The notes under the pieces are model-generated. The model had not been told where the DNA came from. It made no database searches and saw only the letters and a program-made list of their open reading frames with translations. The position numbers and the translations under genes were made by a program. DNA of 64,000 nt from Vulcanimicrobiota bacterium (lineage in GTDB: Bacteria > Vulcanimicrobiota > Xenobia > Xenobiales > JADMJV01), in the NCBI GenBank assembly GCA_017307785.1, contig JAFKGI010000021.1, positions 1 through 64,000 of the forward strand, given 5' to 3'. This document shows, piece by piece, positions 8,201 through 16,490 of this stretch; position 1 is the first letter of the stretch; each line of letters opens with the position of its first letter.

Positions 8201-10962
8201 GGATGCTCGATGTCCTCAAAGAAGTCGGTGCCGGTAATGTGCAGAGCCATGATGGTGGTTTCACCGCTGCCCAGATCGACGCGGCGCGGCACCATGGTGA
8301 GTTCCACCGGCTCGCTGTTGACCGAGAAGCGGTGGCGACCGAACTTGATGATGTTGGCGCCTTCTTCGAAGATCTCTTTGCGATCGCGCAGACTGCGCCC
8401 GGATTCCTGGCGGGCGGCCTTGAGCCTGGACTCAAGTTCATCCGCCTTGACCGGATCGTTCAACTCGCGCAGGCGCTCGGCTACTTCGCGGACCTTCATG
8501 ACCATGGCGTCGGAGGCGAAGAACGTATTGAGCTCCACATCGTCAGTAATGCCTGAAGCTCGTCGCTGCAGACCTTCCAGGATGCGGTCGGCCGAGCCCA
8601 TCAGCTGCTGCACGCGGCGCTGGCGCGCTTCCAGCAGGGTCTGTTTTTTGGCGGCGATGGACTTGGAGATGTCCTCGCGTTTCAGGTTCAGCTGCTCCAG
8701 GTAGTCGTCGTACTCGCCGAAGCGGCCTTCCAGGTCTTCCAGCTGGAGCATCAAGCGCGACATGGCTTGCTCGCACTTTTCCGGAGAGTCGGCCAGGTTG
8801 ATGGAGCTGGTGGCATTCTGCGTCAGCAGCTGAAACTGGACGGCGAACTCGGCCGTCGATTCCTTGGACCCCAGCTCTTTCTTTTTGCCGGCCACCAGCG
8901 CGCGGGCGCGGTTTAAGTGACCCATCAACTCGGCGATTTTCTCGAGGACTCCGGTGCGTTGGGTGGCGTCTTCGATCTTGAGTCCACCGATGACGTCCAT
9001 GAGCAGCTCTAAGCCGCCGCCGATTTTTTCCAGGGTCTCGTGAACGGGCAGGGCGTCGCCGGCTTTTTGCATGCCGTCGACCAGGGCTGTCTGCTCCTCG
9101 ATCTGAGTCTGCACCGGCAGAAAAGCCTCGGGGGCCAGCAGGAACTCGACGGCTCGCTGGGAGATCACGTCGAACTTTTGGACGGCCTGTTCTTCGATGG
9201 CTTTGATCTTGTCGAGGGGCGCGTAGCGCATGTCCTTGAGGGTGATCAACTGGCCGCGGGCGTTGCGCAGGAAGGCCAGAGCGTCGACATATTCTTCGAC
9301 CGTTTTCCAGTCGTCCGGGTTGAGACGTCGGGTCTTTTCGTGGAAGGCTTTGGAGGCCTCGGCGAAGGCTTTGTCGGCCTGTTTGCGCAGGCTGACCACT
9401 TTCTCGAATTCGTCCAGCACCAGGCTGGAGGTCTTTTTGATGTCCTGCAGCGGAGCCAGCAGGCCTCCCACCTCGGCGTGACTCAGCCAGGGATAGACGT
9501 CGACGATGCGCGTCAGGGCGCTGACCATGTCCTCGTAGATGGCTACCGTGGGCGTCTGCTCTTCCACCCGGCGAGCCACCGAAAGGCAGTCGGAAATACC
9601 GCGCACCAGGTCGGCGTTGCCGATGTTCTCCAGGTAAGTCCCCGACTTGCTCTGCTGAGCCGAGCTGTATTCGGCGGTGGTGAAAGGGGTGCGCCAGATC
9701 TGCATGGTGTGCACCCGGGTGGGCTCGCTATCGGCAGAACTGCGGAAAAGCACCAGCGTGCCGTCTTCATAGACACAGTAACCGTTGCAGTGGATCGGGC
9801 TGCGCACTTCTTTTTGGATCATGTTGTAGGGCATGAGGGCGAAGCGGCACTGCTCGCGATGGCGGAAAACGTAGAGCACATCCTCGCCGTTGGGAGACTT
9901 GATGGTGGCTTCATAGCCCATGCCGGCGAAGTCGCCGTCGAAATTCTTGAGCGTACCTTCTTGCAGGTAAAAGCCGCCCGGAAAGATCAGTCCGTGATCT
10001 TCGGGCAATTGGTGACAGGAGTCGCCAATGGCCTTGACGTTGTGCACCGTCTGGGTGCGTGTGTTGAAAATCAGGTAACGCCACTGCTGCTCGCGGTAGG
10101 GGAGGATCTTGAGCAGGATGATGTGGCCCAGTTTTTTGTAGTGGAACTGGGCGTCGGATAAGGTCTGGCGTGCGTCGTCGACCTTCTCCGAGTAGATGCC
10201 CAGACCGTCTTCGGTATTGTTCTCGACCTTGACCGTGAGATCGCCGCCCACCGTCTCCACGAAAACTTCGTCGAGAATGGAGACATGGGGATGCTTGCCG
10301 GTGACGAACTGATCGCGGCCGGCCACTTCCCAGGTGAACTCGTAAGGAGGTTCCTGGACCGCGTCGCGCTCGCCGCGGTTGTCCATGTAGGTGACTTCGT
10401 TTTTGCTGACGGCCCAACGCAGGGCTTTGACGTCGTTGATGGTCTGACCGATTTGAAAAACGGCTACCAGCTTGGTGCCGCTGTCCACCAGGCGCAACTG
10501 CAACAAGCGGATGTTCTTGTAGTATTTGAAGAGCTCTTTGAAGTCGCGCTTGAAGTTCTCCTCGGCCAGGAACTTGGGCGTCAGAGCCGCGTTGGCTTCG
10601 TCGTCCACCTGGCTCGACAGGGGCTTGAACTCAAAGCTATCGCCTTTGTTGACGAAGCTGTAGAGGCTCATCACGTCATCGACTTCGACCTCTTGTTTGA
10701 GGCCGAGCTTGACTTCGTAGCCAAACAGCAGGTCCTGGCCCAGGCTGACGATGTCGCGCGGCAGGCAGGCGTTCTTGGTGCGGATTTTCTCCGAACCAAT
10801 CACTTCCATTTCCTGGCTGCCGAACAGCTCCAGACGTTTCAGGTTGAGTTGCTCGACCTGACCGCGCAGCAGCCGGGCCTGCTCGACCAGGCGGCCGCGC
10901 AGGACCTCGTAGGTGCCTTGCTCGATGCCGGCCCCTGGGGTTTCTTCGGTTTTCTCAGCCAC
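5215..10962 (-). CDS. Giant AAA ATPase, DUF3686 / 'DNA repair ATPase' family
   Basis: The product has 1915 aa. The N-terminal 550 residues are beta-rich and resemble the DUF3686 region. Residues about 550-850 are largely coiled coil. A single AAA module sits late in the chain: Walker A PPGYGKTT near 1335, Walker B VMLYLDDIQ near 1400, and a sensor-1-like MAGNP near 1446. A long Ala/Pro linker (about 1680-1850) leads to a short C-terminal helical piece. Databases name relatives DNA repair ATPase, but I know of no direct biochemical proof. The start is 3 bp after the flotillin stop, so the two are almost certainly co-translated and may form a membrane-anchored complex. No frameshift is seen over 5.7 kb. 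Confidence 0.82.
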   Translation of the reverse strand: MAEKTEETPGAGIEQGTYEVLRGRLVEQARLLRGQVEQLNLKRLELFGSQEMEVIGSEKIRTKNACLPRDIVSLGQDLLFGYEVKLGLKQEVEVDDVMSLYSFVNKGDSFEFKPLSSQVDDEANAALTPKFLAEENFKRDFKELFKYYKNIRLLQLRLVDSGTKLVAVFQIGQTINDVKALRWAVSKNEVTYMDNRGERDAVQEPPYEFTWEVAGRDQFVTGKHPHVSILDEVFVETVGGDLTVKVENNTEDGLGIYSEKVDDARQTLSDAQFHYKKLGHIILLKILPYREQQWRYLIFNTRTQTVHNVKAIGDSCHQLPEDHGLIFPGGFYLQEGTLKNFDGDFAGMGYEATIKSPNGEDVLYVFRHREQCRFALMPYNMIQKEVRSPIHCNGYCVYEDGTLVLFRSSADSEPTRVHTMQIWRTPFTTAEYSSAQQSKSGTYLENIGNADLVRGISDCLSVARRVEEQTPTVAIYEDMVSALTRIVDVYPWLSHAEVGGLLAPLQDIKKTSSLVLDEFEKVVSLRKQADKAFAEASKAFHEKTRRLNPDDWKTVEEYVDALAFLRNARGQLITLKDMRYAPLDKIKAIEEQAVQKFDVISQRAVEFLLAPEAFLPVQTQIEEQTALVDGMQKAGDALPVHETLEKIGGGLELLMDVIGGLKIEDATQRTGVLEKIAELMGHLNRARALVAGKKKELGSKESTAEFAVQFQLLTQNATSSINLADSPEKCEQAMSRLMLQLEDLEGRFGEYDDYLEQLNLKREDISKSIAAKKQTLLEARQRRVQQLMGSADRILEGLQRRASGITDDVELNTFFASDAMVMKVREVAERLRELNDPVKADELESRLKAARQESGRSLRDRKEIFEEGANIIKFGRHRFSVNSEPVELTMVPRRVDLGSGETTIMALHITGTDFFEDIEHPELEKTREFWEQSLVSETNEVYRAEYLAFCMINDAEVGRKGLSLKLLYDTLLSGPTRNAGLGDEAAAAAVHPGLVEVVRSYAQDRYDEGYDRGIHDTDAALILENLLNLYQSARHLRFSSRVRHAASLWWAYDLDDNERRTYTSQSTSFKLMQSIFGPSTATARLASEFSERIGQFCQKNQIEVTPHDLMLSGEYMVEDLGDADGKFLVSGGAVSLRDNFMRYLQETGALPKLQAQWSGLRGDLRRSYELSLAWLQAFVASNPQKQPEDVLERWAISEEEAASLLLTEGKMEREASSTNTKITIQGLLGQHQRIKNRTMDLRLEQFVARLDQFRQVRVPAFRHYQEIRRNILAKQRVRLRMDEMAPKVMTAFVRNKLINEIYLPLVGDNLAKQMGSLGENKRTDQMGMLLLVSPPGYGKTTLMEYVANRLGLIFVKINGPALGHSVVSLDPNEATSATAKQEVEKVNFALEMSNNVMLYLDDIQHTNPEFLQKFISLCDAQRKIEGVWKGRTRTYDMKGKRFCICMAGNPYTESGARFQIPDMLANRADTYNLGDVMQGKEAVFELSYLENSLTSNSALAPLSSRDPEDIYKLIRMAEGMPVNANELSHNYSSVELEEILSVMRKLFTVQKVLLAVNKQYIASAATDDAYRSEPPFKLQGSYRNMTKVTEKVVAVMNDDEVERLLDDHYAGEAQTLTTGAEQNLLKLAELRNRQSDQQKERWAEIKRGFGRRQATGGSDDPVMRVSSVLGKMSENLDQISGSILQASQRDGGPLMVKLSDPDIFQPAQTAAPQADLAPYVQALQNAMIQMGRHVTQALEKGGNGTAAAPAELGAALDRIGLALERLGAAGLAASPQVVTVAAPTTAAPPTVAAAPVVVQAQPSDLAPVLEKLSRAIDKLASQPARVVEGSGAPVMVTSAGAPAQVVLAPEASTAMVGSLDNLMQFVPKLQQLGQRLRGPKAKVILMDPGLVRTFEAFKEIHSLADAVKALEQLDL

Positions 10963-10965
10963 GGA

Positions 10966-12981
10966 CTAGCCTGCCGAGGGAGAGGGAGGGGTCGGAGGCT
11001 TGGGGATGGGCGGGCTGACCGAGGCCGGCTTGGCGGCGGTTACCGCCGAAGCCACCTGACCCAGCTTAGAGGCCGCGCTGGAAGTGGCCTTTCCCAGTCC
11101 GTCGAGCACCTGAGGTCCACCATTGGTGATGGACTTGGAGATGTTGCCGGCAAAGTCGCTGTGCTCCAGGAAGGTGTCCAGGGTGCGACCCATGCTGGCG
11201 GCGTTAAAGATGCGCTCCATAAAGGCACCGTCGCCACCCACGATGTTGAATTTGGCGGACTTGAAGGCCTCGCCCATCGCCTGCGACTGATACTGCGCCA
11301 TAGTGACCTGGGCTTTGATGCTTTCCACCGCGATCAAGCGCTGATTTTCCATCTGCAGGCGGAACTCTTCGTGAGCGCGCGAGGCTTCGTTGAGAGCAGC
11401 CATGGCTTTGGCCTTCTCGGCGATACCGGAGGCCTCGGCCGTTAGTTTGAGCTGGATGGAGCTGGCTTGCGCTTCGGCTTCGGCGCGCTGCACCTCGACC
11501 TTGGCCAATCCCAGCTTTTGCTCGGCCGGAGCCTGTGCTTCCTTGATGCGAACTTCTGCCATACCGCGCTTCTCGAAGGCGGCGGCGTCAGCTTCTTTGA
11601 CCTTGATTTCGGCCAGTCCCAGAGCGGCTTCTTCGGCCATGATTCCTTCCGAGAGGCGTACTTTGGCCTGGGCCAGCTTATCGGCGGCTCCCAGTTCGGC
11701 CTCGGCCAGGGTCTGCTTTTCTTTGGCCTTGAGCCGGGCCGCAGCTTCCGAAGCTTCGGCGGCTTTGACGGCGCGCACGGCGTCCTGTTCGGCGTCGGAC
11801 TGAGCCGAAATGACGGCCGATTCCTTCTGACGCTTGGCTTCTTCGACCATGCGCAGGGTTTTGATACGCTCTTCTTCTTCGGCCACCGTCTTTTCTACGG
11901 CGATACGCTCACGAATCACGTCTTGAATCAGTTTGCGCTGTTCTTCCAGGTCGCGCTCCTTGGCGATACCGGCCAGCTGAACTTCCCGTTCGCGCTGAAC
12001 TTGCTGCAGGGCGCGGTCTTGCTCGACCTTTTCTTTTTCGACGGCCATCAGACGCTGGGTGTTGAGTTCGGCCAACTGCACTTCTTGATTCTTGCGCACG
12101 TTGTTGATGGCCAGTTCCTGCTCGGAGGCGATGCGGGCGGACTCGAAGCGCAGGTGCTCTTCGGCCTTGACCTTCTCGATCTCGGCGTTCTCGCGGGCCG
12201 TCATCGTCTCGATTTCGCGGCGCATGCGCAGCTGGGCGTCGGTTTTGTCGCGTTCCATCGCGCCCATCTGCTGAGCGGTGGTCACGTCTTTCTGCATGAT
12301 CTCTTTTTCGCGGTCACGCTGAAATTCGTTGGTGCTGACTTGCTCTTTAGCGGTCAGTTCCGTAATTTTCTTGATACCCTGGGCGTCCAGGATGTTGTTG
12401 GCGTCGAGCGAGGCCTTGGGAGTCTGCTCCAGGTAGTCGATGGCGACGTCCTCGAGCTTGAAGCCGCTCAGGTTCTCGCCGATGACCTTGACGATTTCGT
12501 CGCGGAAGTGCTCGCGCTGGGTGTAGAGCTCGATGAAGTCCATCTGTTTACCGACGGTTTTCAGAGCTTCCGAGAACTTGGCATCAAACAGCTTGGCCAC
12601 TACGGCCGGGTCGGAGGCGCGCTCCACGCCCACCGTCTGCGCCACCTTGATGACGGCTTCGGCCGACTTGATGACGTGCACGAAGAAAGTCACGCGGATG
12701 TCGGCGCGGATGTTGTCTTTGCAAATCAAGCCTTCTTTGCCGGCGCGGCCAATCTCGATGGCGTGCACCGAGATGTCCATCACTTCGTAGCGATTGCGGA
12801 GCGGCAGCACGATAGCGCTGGTGAAGTAGACGTGGGGGTCTTCGCCGGAGCCGGCGACGATCAGGGCCTGGCCCTGCTCCACGAAGCGGCGCAGCCGCGA
12901 AATGACGATAACTCCTACCAGTGCCATCACGCCCAAGGCGCCGACACCAAAGAGCCCCAGGACTAACTTAAATGAATCCAA
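10966..12981 (-). CDS. Flotillin-like SPFH/band 7 protein
   Basis: A TTG start at 12981 is chosen because GGAAGG (12996-12991) lies 9 bases upstream; the longer frame to 13071 has no such site and would add a basic tail before the membrane segment. The 671-aa product has one transmembrane helix (residues 8-28), an SPFH domain to about 210, and a very long Glu/Ala/Lys-rich coiled coil (210-560) as in flotillins and YqiK. The C-terminus is Ser/Ala/Pro-rich. Flotillins organise membrane microdomains. Direct linkage to the DUF3686 ATPase gene suggests that the flotillin anchors it at the membrane. A TGTA/TACA palindrome lies upstream. Confidence 0.85.
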   Translation of the reverse strand: MDSFKLVLGLFGVGALGVMALVGVIVISRLRRFVEQGQALIVAGSGEDPHVYFTSAIVLPLRNRYEVMDISVHAIEIGRAGKEGLICKDNIRADIRVTFFVHVIKSAEAVIKVAQTVGVERASDPAVVAKLFDAKFSEALKTVGKQMDFIELYTQREHFRDEIVKVIGENLSGFKLEDVAIDYLEQTPKASLDANNILDAQGIKKITELTAKEQVSTNEFQRDREKEIMQKDVTTAQQMGAMERDKTDAQLRMRREIETMTARENAEIEKVKAEEHLRFESARIASEQELAINNVRKNQEVQLAELNTQRLMAVEKEKVEQDRALQQVQREREVQLAGIAKERDLEEQRKLIQDVIRERIAVEKTVAEEEERIKTLRMVEEAKRQKESAVISAQSDAEQDAVRAVKAAEASEAAARLKAKEKQTLAEAELGAADKLAQAKVRLSEGIMAEEAALGLAEIKVKEADAAAFEKRGMAEVRIKEAQAPAEQKLGLAKVEVQRAEAEAQASSIQLKLTAEASGIAEKAKAMAALNEASRAHEEFRLQMENQRLIAVESIKAQVTMAQYQSQAMGEAFKSAKFNIVGGDGAFMERIFNAASMGRTLDTFLEHSDFAGNISKSITNGGPQVLDGLGKATSSAASKLGQVASAVTAAKPASVSPPIPKPPTPPSPSAG

Positions 12982-13102
12982 AGTCTTGATCCTTCCCCGC
13001 TCACCACGAAAACCAGAGTTTTTTCGCCGAGCCTTTCTACTACAAAAAAAGATTACCCTGGTGCAATGCAAAGGGTATCTTTGGACTAGCCTCCCGTTTG
13101 TC

Positions 13103-13118
13103 TGTAATCTAGACTACA
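13103..13118. promoter_or_regulatory. Palindromic operator-like site
   Basis: TGTAATCTAGACTACA is a 16-bp near-perfect palindrome (one mismatched pair) in the 146-bp gap between the lysozyme-like gene and the flotillin start. A further TGTAGTAG half-site on the minus strand lies near 13047-13040. TGTA/TACA dyads are typical of winged-helix repressor operators such as the BlaI/MecI group, although here the arms point the other way round. No regulator gene of that type is in the window. Confidence 0.4.
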
Positions 13119-13127
13119 AAGCGGGAC

Positions 13128-14138
13128 TTAATCCTTGAGGGGTCGGGTGAAGTCCTCGAGCACTTCGCGAAAGCGGTAGTTGCCGCCGCCAACTACTTTC
13201 AAGCCGGTATCCACGGTGTGCGGCGTGTACTGGAAAAGGGCCAGTGTGGCGGCGTTGTCGATCTGCACTTTGTGCTTGCCGTAGTCGGCCTTGTATTTCA
13301 TCGGGAACTTCTGAGACTGCGACTCTTTAAAGAGCCTGGCCAGCAGGCTGGCGCCTTTGTTGACCTGACCGGTAAAGCTTTTGGCGCCGGCCGTGTAGGT
13401 GCCGCCATCGGTGTAGCCGTAGCCCATGGAGGCGGCCATCAAGCCCTCTTTCGGCTGCTTCTGGCGGGTGATCAGGCTACTTTCCTTCTCCAGGGTGGTC
13501 AGCAGAATGTAGGGATTGATACCGGCTTTTTGGGAGGCCTCGAAGATGATTTCCGCCGCGCTGATCTTGTTTTCTTTATATTGGGCTAAAAAGCTGTTCT
13601 GGTCTTCCAGGAAGGCCTGCACGCCGATGACGTCCAGAGCCGTGGTGTCCGTGAACTCTTTGTCGCTGACCAGTTGCGAGAAGTTGACCCCGTGCTTCAC
13701 GTAGTCGTGTTTGCCAGCCTTGGGAGTGGAGAGCTTGAAGGGTTCCGGGGTGGGCGGCTTATCCGGCAGGGTGGCGGGCGCAGCCACATCCTTGAGGCCG
13801 GCACCGGCGACAATCCAGCCGTCCACCCCGATTTCCGGAGTTTTTGGAAGCAGCTCCTGAACGGCCGGCGGCTGAGGAGTCTTGGACGAGACCGCCTGAC
13901 CGGAGACGTCCGCCACCAGCGCCCCGAAAAAGCACAGGGCCGCCATCCCTATGGTGGTGAGCCGTTGCAAAGGTAAGGACCTGACCGCGAATTTGGGCTT
14001 CTCGAGCCCCTCGGAAGAGGGGCCGGCGGAGGTTCCGCTCAGCTCCAGACGGTCCGCGGGAAGCTGGACGGGCGCTGTCGGCCGCGTGGCAACCGACCTG
14101 GAAACGGGAGCGAAAAAAGAAATGCCCGGGATCTTCAC
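13128..14138 (-). CDS. Lysozyme-like / transglycosylase-fold protein with N-terminal membrane segment
   Basis: The product has 336 aa. Residues 1-55 are basic and disordered, a hydrophobic segment (about 58-82) would anchor or export the protein, and a Pro-rich linker runs to about 150. The C-terminal domain contains AGINPYILLTTLEKESSLI, resembling the SLT/lysozyme-like core in which the Glu of EKESSL would be catalytic, followed by MGYGYTDGG and GQVNKGASLLARLF as seen in peptidoglycan hydrolases. It is probably a cell-wall lytic enzyme acting outside the membrane. It is the first gene of the minus-strand block and is separated from flotillin by 146 bp with a palindrome. The fold assignment rests on motif resemblance only. 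Confidence 0.62.
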   Translation of the reverse strand: MKIPGISFFAPVSRSVATRPTAPVQLPADRLELSGTSAGPSSEGLEKPKFAVRSLPLQRLTTIGMAALCFFGALVADVSGQAVSSKTPQPPAVQELLPKTPEIGVDGWIVAGAGLKDVAAPATLPDKPPTPEPFKLSTPKAGKHDYVKHGVNFSQLVSDKEFTDTTALDVIGVQAFLEDQNSFLAQYKENKISAAEIIFEASQKAGINPYILLTTLEKESSLITRQKQPKEGLMAASMGYGYTDGGTYTAGAKSFTGQVNKGASLLARLFKESQSQKFPMKYKADYGKHKVQIDNAATLALFQYTPHTVDTGLKVVGGGNYRFREVLEDFTRPLKD

Positions 14139-14161
14139 CCGAGCACTTTCCCCTGGTTAGT

Positions 14162-14617
14162 CTATTTGTCCTGGTTCAGAAACAGGAATCCGGCCGTGGC
14201 CAGGCCGAGTACGCCCATTCCGACGGCCTGCCAGGGAGAACCGGCGCCTGCTCCCAGGTAGATACCGCCGGCCAGTCCGGCGGCGCCGCCCAGCAGGGTG
14301 CCACCGATGGCCGAGCCGACCACGGTGGACTCTTTGGCGCGAAAGACGTGTTGGGCGACCAGCGCGCTTCCCAGTCCACCCAGCAGGGCCCCACCCGGAG
14401 TGCCGGCCACGGCTCCGGCCAGGCCGGCCGCGGCGCCACTGGCCAGGCCGGCGTAGATTCCGGCGGCTACGGGTACGGCCATGACGGCGCCCATTTTCCA
14501 GGTGATCAGCGGCGGCTTGGGGGCGGCTTTGAAGCCATCTTTAGGAGCGCTCGGGTTCTGCTGTTTGGTCAGAAGGCGAGCCTGCGGCGGTTGCGTGAAG
14601 GACGGACGGATAACCAT
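14162..14617 (-). CDS. Small glycine/alanine-rich membrane protein
   Basis: The product has 151 aa with start ATG 14617. Residues 1-40 are polar and Pro-rich, followed by three or four Gly/Ala-rich hydrophobic segments (about 42-65, 68-90, 98-125 and 130-148) with small-residue motifs like GGALLGGLGSA and GGTLLGGAAGLAGG. Such glycine-zipper patterns occur in membrane proteins of no fixed function. The frame extends further upstream without a better start and into the divergent pdxH region, so I stop at 14617. It lies 24 bp downstream of nothing in its own direction and ends just before the lysozyme-like gene start, so it may head that block. The function is unknown. Confidence 0.6.
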   Translation of the reverse strand: MVIRPSFTQPPQARLLTKQQNPSAPKDGFKAAPKPPLITWKMGAVMAVPVAAGIYAGLASGAAAGLAGAVAGTPGGALLGGLGSALVAQHVFRAKESTVVGSAIGGTLLGGAAGLAGGIYLGAGAGSPWQAVGMGVLGLATAGFLFLNQDK

Positions 14618-14680
14618 GGCTCGTATGCTATCCGGCTGCCGCCGGGGAGGTGTGAACTGGGGGTTACCAAAGCACAGGAT

Positions 14681-15325
14681 ATGCTTGAATCGTTCGCGCG
14701 CCTGCGCCAGGAATATCAGAATCCGCCCCTGCGAGCGGAAGACCTCGATCTCGATCCGCTCAAAGAATTTGAAAAGTGGTTCGCCCTCTCCGTCGAGCGC
14801 GAGCCCTTGGAGCCCAACGCCATGACTCTGGTGACCGCCGACGAGAACGGGCGACCGTCGGGCCGCATGGTCTTGCTCAAGGAGTTGGACGACAATGGTT
14901 TTGTCTTTTTCACCAACTATGACAGCAACAAAGGCCACGATCTGGAGCTCAATCCCCAGGCCGGTCTGGTCTTTTACTGGGCGGTACAGCATCGCCAGAT
15001 CCGCGTCGAGGGCAAGGTGGAAAAGCTTAGCGAGGGCGAGTCTGATACTTACTTTGCGACTCGCCCGCGCGGTGCCCAGGTCGGCGCCTGGGCCTCCCGA
15101 CAGAGTCGCCCGATCGAGAGTCGCGACGAGTTCCACGGCCTGCTGGCCGCCATTGAAGAGCGATTTCCTGAGCCCGAACTGGTGGCCCGGCCTCCTTATT
15201 GGGGCGGTTACCGCCTGATCCCCGACCAGATGGAGTTCTGGCAAGGCCAACCCTGTCGCCTACACGATCGCATCGAGTACCTGAAAACCGATCTAGGCTG
15301 GTCCCGCCGCCGCCTCATGCCCTGA
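14681..15325 (+). CDS. pdxH: Pyridoxamine 5'-phosphate oxidase
   Basis: PdxH oxidises pyridoxine or pyridoxamine phosphate to pyridoxal phosphate with FMN and oxygen in the cytosol. The product (214 aa) has the standard length. Recognisable blocks are PNAMTLVTAD, RPSGRMVLLK, FFTNYDSNKG (FMN/PLP contacts), QHRQIRVEG and the C-terminal FWQGQPCRLHDRI with SRRRLMP. ATG 14681 fits the family start (MLESFARLRQEYQ); the longer frame upstream is out of homology. The gene diverges from the small membrane protein gene and converges with ltaE across a 74-bp gap. Confidence 0.96.
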   Translation: MLESFARLRQEYQNPPLRAEDLDLDPLKEFEKWFALSVEREPLEPNAMTLVTADENGRPSGRMVLLKELDDNGFVFFTNYDSNKGHDLELNPQAGLVFYWAVQHRQIRVEGKVEKLSEGESDTYFATRPRGAQVGAWASRQSRPIESRDEFHGLLAAIEERFPEPELVARPPYWGGYRLIPDQMEFWQGQPCRLHDRIEYLKTDLGWSRRRLMP

Positions 15326-15399
15326 GAGGCGTGTCCTCCTTGGGCCCTGCAGGATACTGTCTCCATCGTCTCCCGGTCCCCGTCGTCCCCTTTCCGGGA

Positions 15400-16428
15400 T
15401 CAGAGTCGATTACACACGTCGCGGAAGATTTGCAGGGCCTGGTCGATCGCGGCCGCGTCGATGTCCAGGTGAGTGACGGCGCGAAAACGGCGGGAGTGGA
15501 TGCGGGAGAGGCGCACGCCGGCGTCCAGCAGCTCTTTTTCGAGCTGATCGGGCGAGTAGCGGTCGGGAACTTCGAAGTAAACCATGTTGGTGCGCACAGG
15601 AATTCGTTCGACTACCAGTTGGGGTAGTTCGTCGAGCCCCTCGAATAAGGCCCGGGCGTTCTCGTGGTCTTCGGCTAAACGTTTCACGTGGTGTTCGATT
15701 GCGTAGAGACCGGCGGCGGATAGGATGCCGCTCTGGCGCATGGCTCCGCCCATCAATTGCTTGAGCCTGCGCACCGCCGGAGTGAGCTCCCGGGAATGGG
15801 CCAGCAAGGCACCCACGGGGCAGCCCAGGCCCTTCGACAAACACAGGGTCACGGTGTCGAAACCGCGCCCCAGGCGGGCCGAAGGTTCCTTCAGGGCCAC
15901 CGCGGCGTTGAACAGGCGCGAACCGTCCAGGTGGGTGCGCAGCCCGTTTTGCTGAGCCGCCCGCAGCACGCCGTCGGATTCGTCCAGCGGCCAGGGACGA
16001 CCGCCACCCGCGTTGGTGGTGTTTTCCACCACCACAAGTCGTGGCCGCGGTGCGTGAGGAGTGTCGTGACGCAGTCTCTGAAGAACCGCGTTACAGCCGA
16101 AGATTCCGGTCCAGGTGGGAATGCTGCGCATCGAAGCGCGCGCGTGCACGGCCGCGCCGCCGGCTTCGTAGTTGAGGACGTGTCCATTTTCGGCCGAGAG
16201 AATCTCGTCACCGGGCCCGCAGAACAATTGAATGGCGATCTGGTTGGCCATGGTGGCGCTGGGCAGGAAGGTCGAAGTCTCCTGCCCTAGCAGTTCGGCC
16301 GCCTGCTGCTCGAGCCGGCGGGTGGTCGGATCTTCCCCGCGTTGCTCATCCCCGACTTCCGCTTCCGCCATCGCAGTGCGCATCGCCGGAGTAGGTCGGG
16401 TCACGGTGTCGGAAAACAGGTCAATCAT
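15400..16428 (-). CDS. ltaE: Low-specificity L-threonine aldolase
   Basis: The product is a 342-aa PLP enzyme of aminotransferase fold I that splits L-threonine or L-allo-threonine to glycine and acetaldehyde. Evidence includes the N-terminal IDLFSDTVTRPTPAMR, the ENTTNAGGG segment, HLDGSRLFNA (Asp and Arg contacting PLP) and the Schiff-base lysine in CLSKGLGCPVG. Length and order are normal. ATG 16428 is preceded by GGGGAG at 16438-16433. It diverges from aidB, leaving 62 bp for both promoters. It is PLP-dependent like the pdxH product across the convergent gap, which may be coincidence. Confidence 0.95.
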   Translation of the reverse strand: MIDLFSDTVTRPTPAMRTAMAEAEVGDEQRGEDPTTRRLEQQAAELLGQETSTFLPSATMANQIAIQLFCGPGDEILSAENGHVLNYEAGGAAVHARASMRSIPTWTGIFGCNAVLQRLRHDTPHAPRPRLVVVENTTNAGGGRPWPLDESDGVLRAAQQNGLRTHLDGSRLFNAAVALKEPSARLGRGFDTVTLCLSKGLGCPVGALLAHSRELTPAVRRLKQLMGGAMRQSGILSAAGLYAIEHHVKRLAEDHENARALFEGLDELPQLVVERIPVRTNMVYFEVPDRYSPDQLEKELLDAGVRLSRIHSRRFRAVTHLDIDAAAIDQALQIFRDVCNRL

Positions 16429-16490
16429 AGGGCTCCCCTTTGGATCTCTCAGGCCAGGGACCCTGCTAATTCCAGGCGAAGTGCTCGCCT

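Noticed and set aside
9040..12966. Long open frames on the plus strand opposite the ATPase and flotillin genes (up to 499 codons)
   Set aside because: They mirror the codon pattern of real genes on the other strand in GC-rich DNA, lack any domain motif and have low-complexity His/Phe/Gly-rich translations.
12982..13071. Longer N-terminus for the flotillin
   Set aside because: It adds a basic, Cys-containing stretch and lacks a ribosome site, whereas TTG 12981 has GGAAGG 9 bases upstream and directly precedes the membrane helix.
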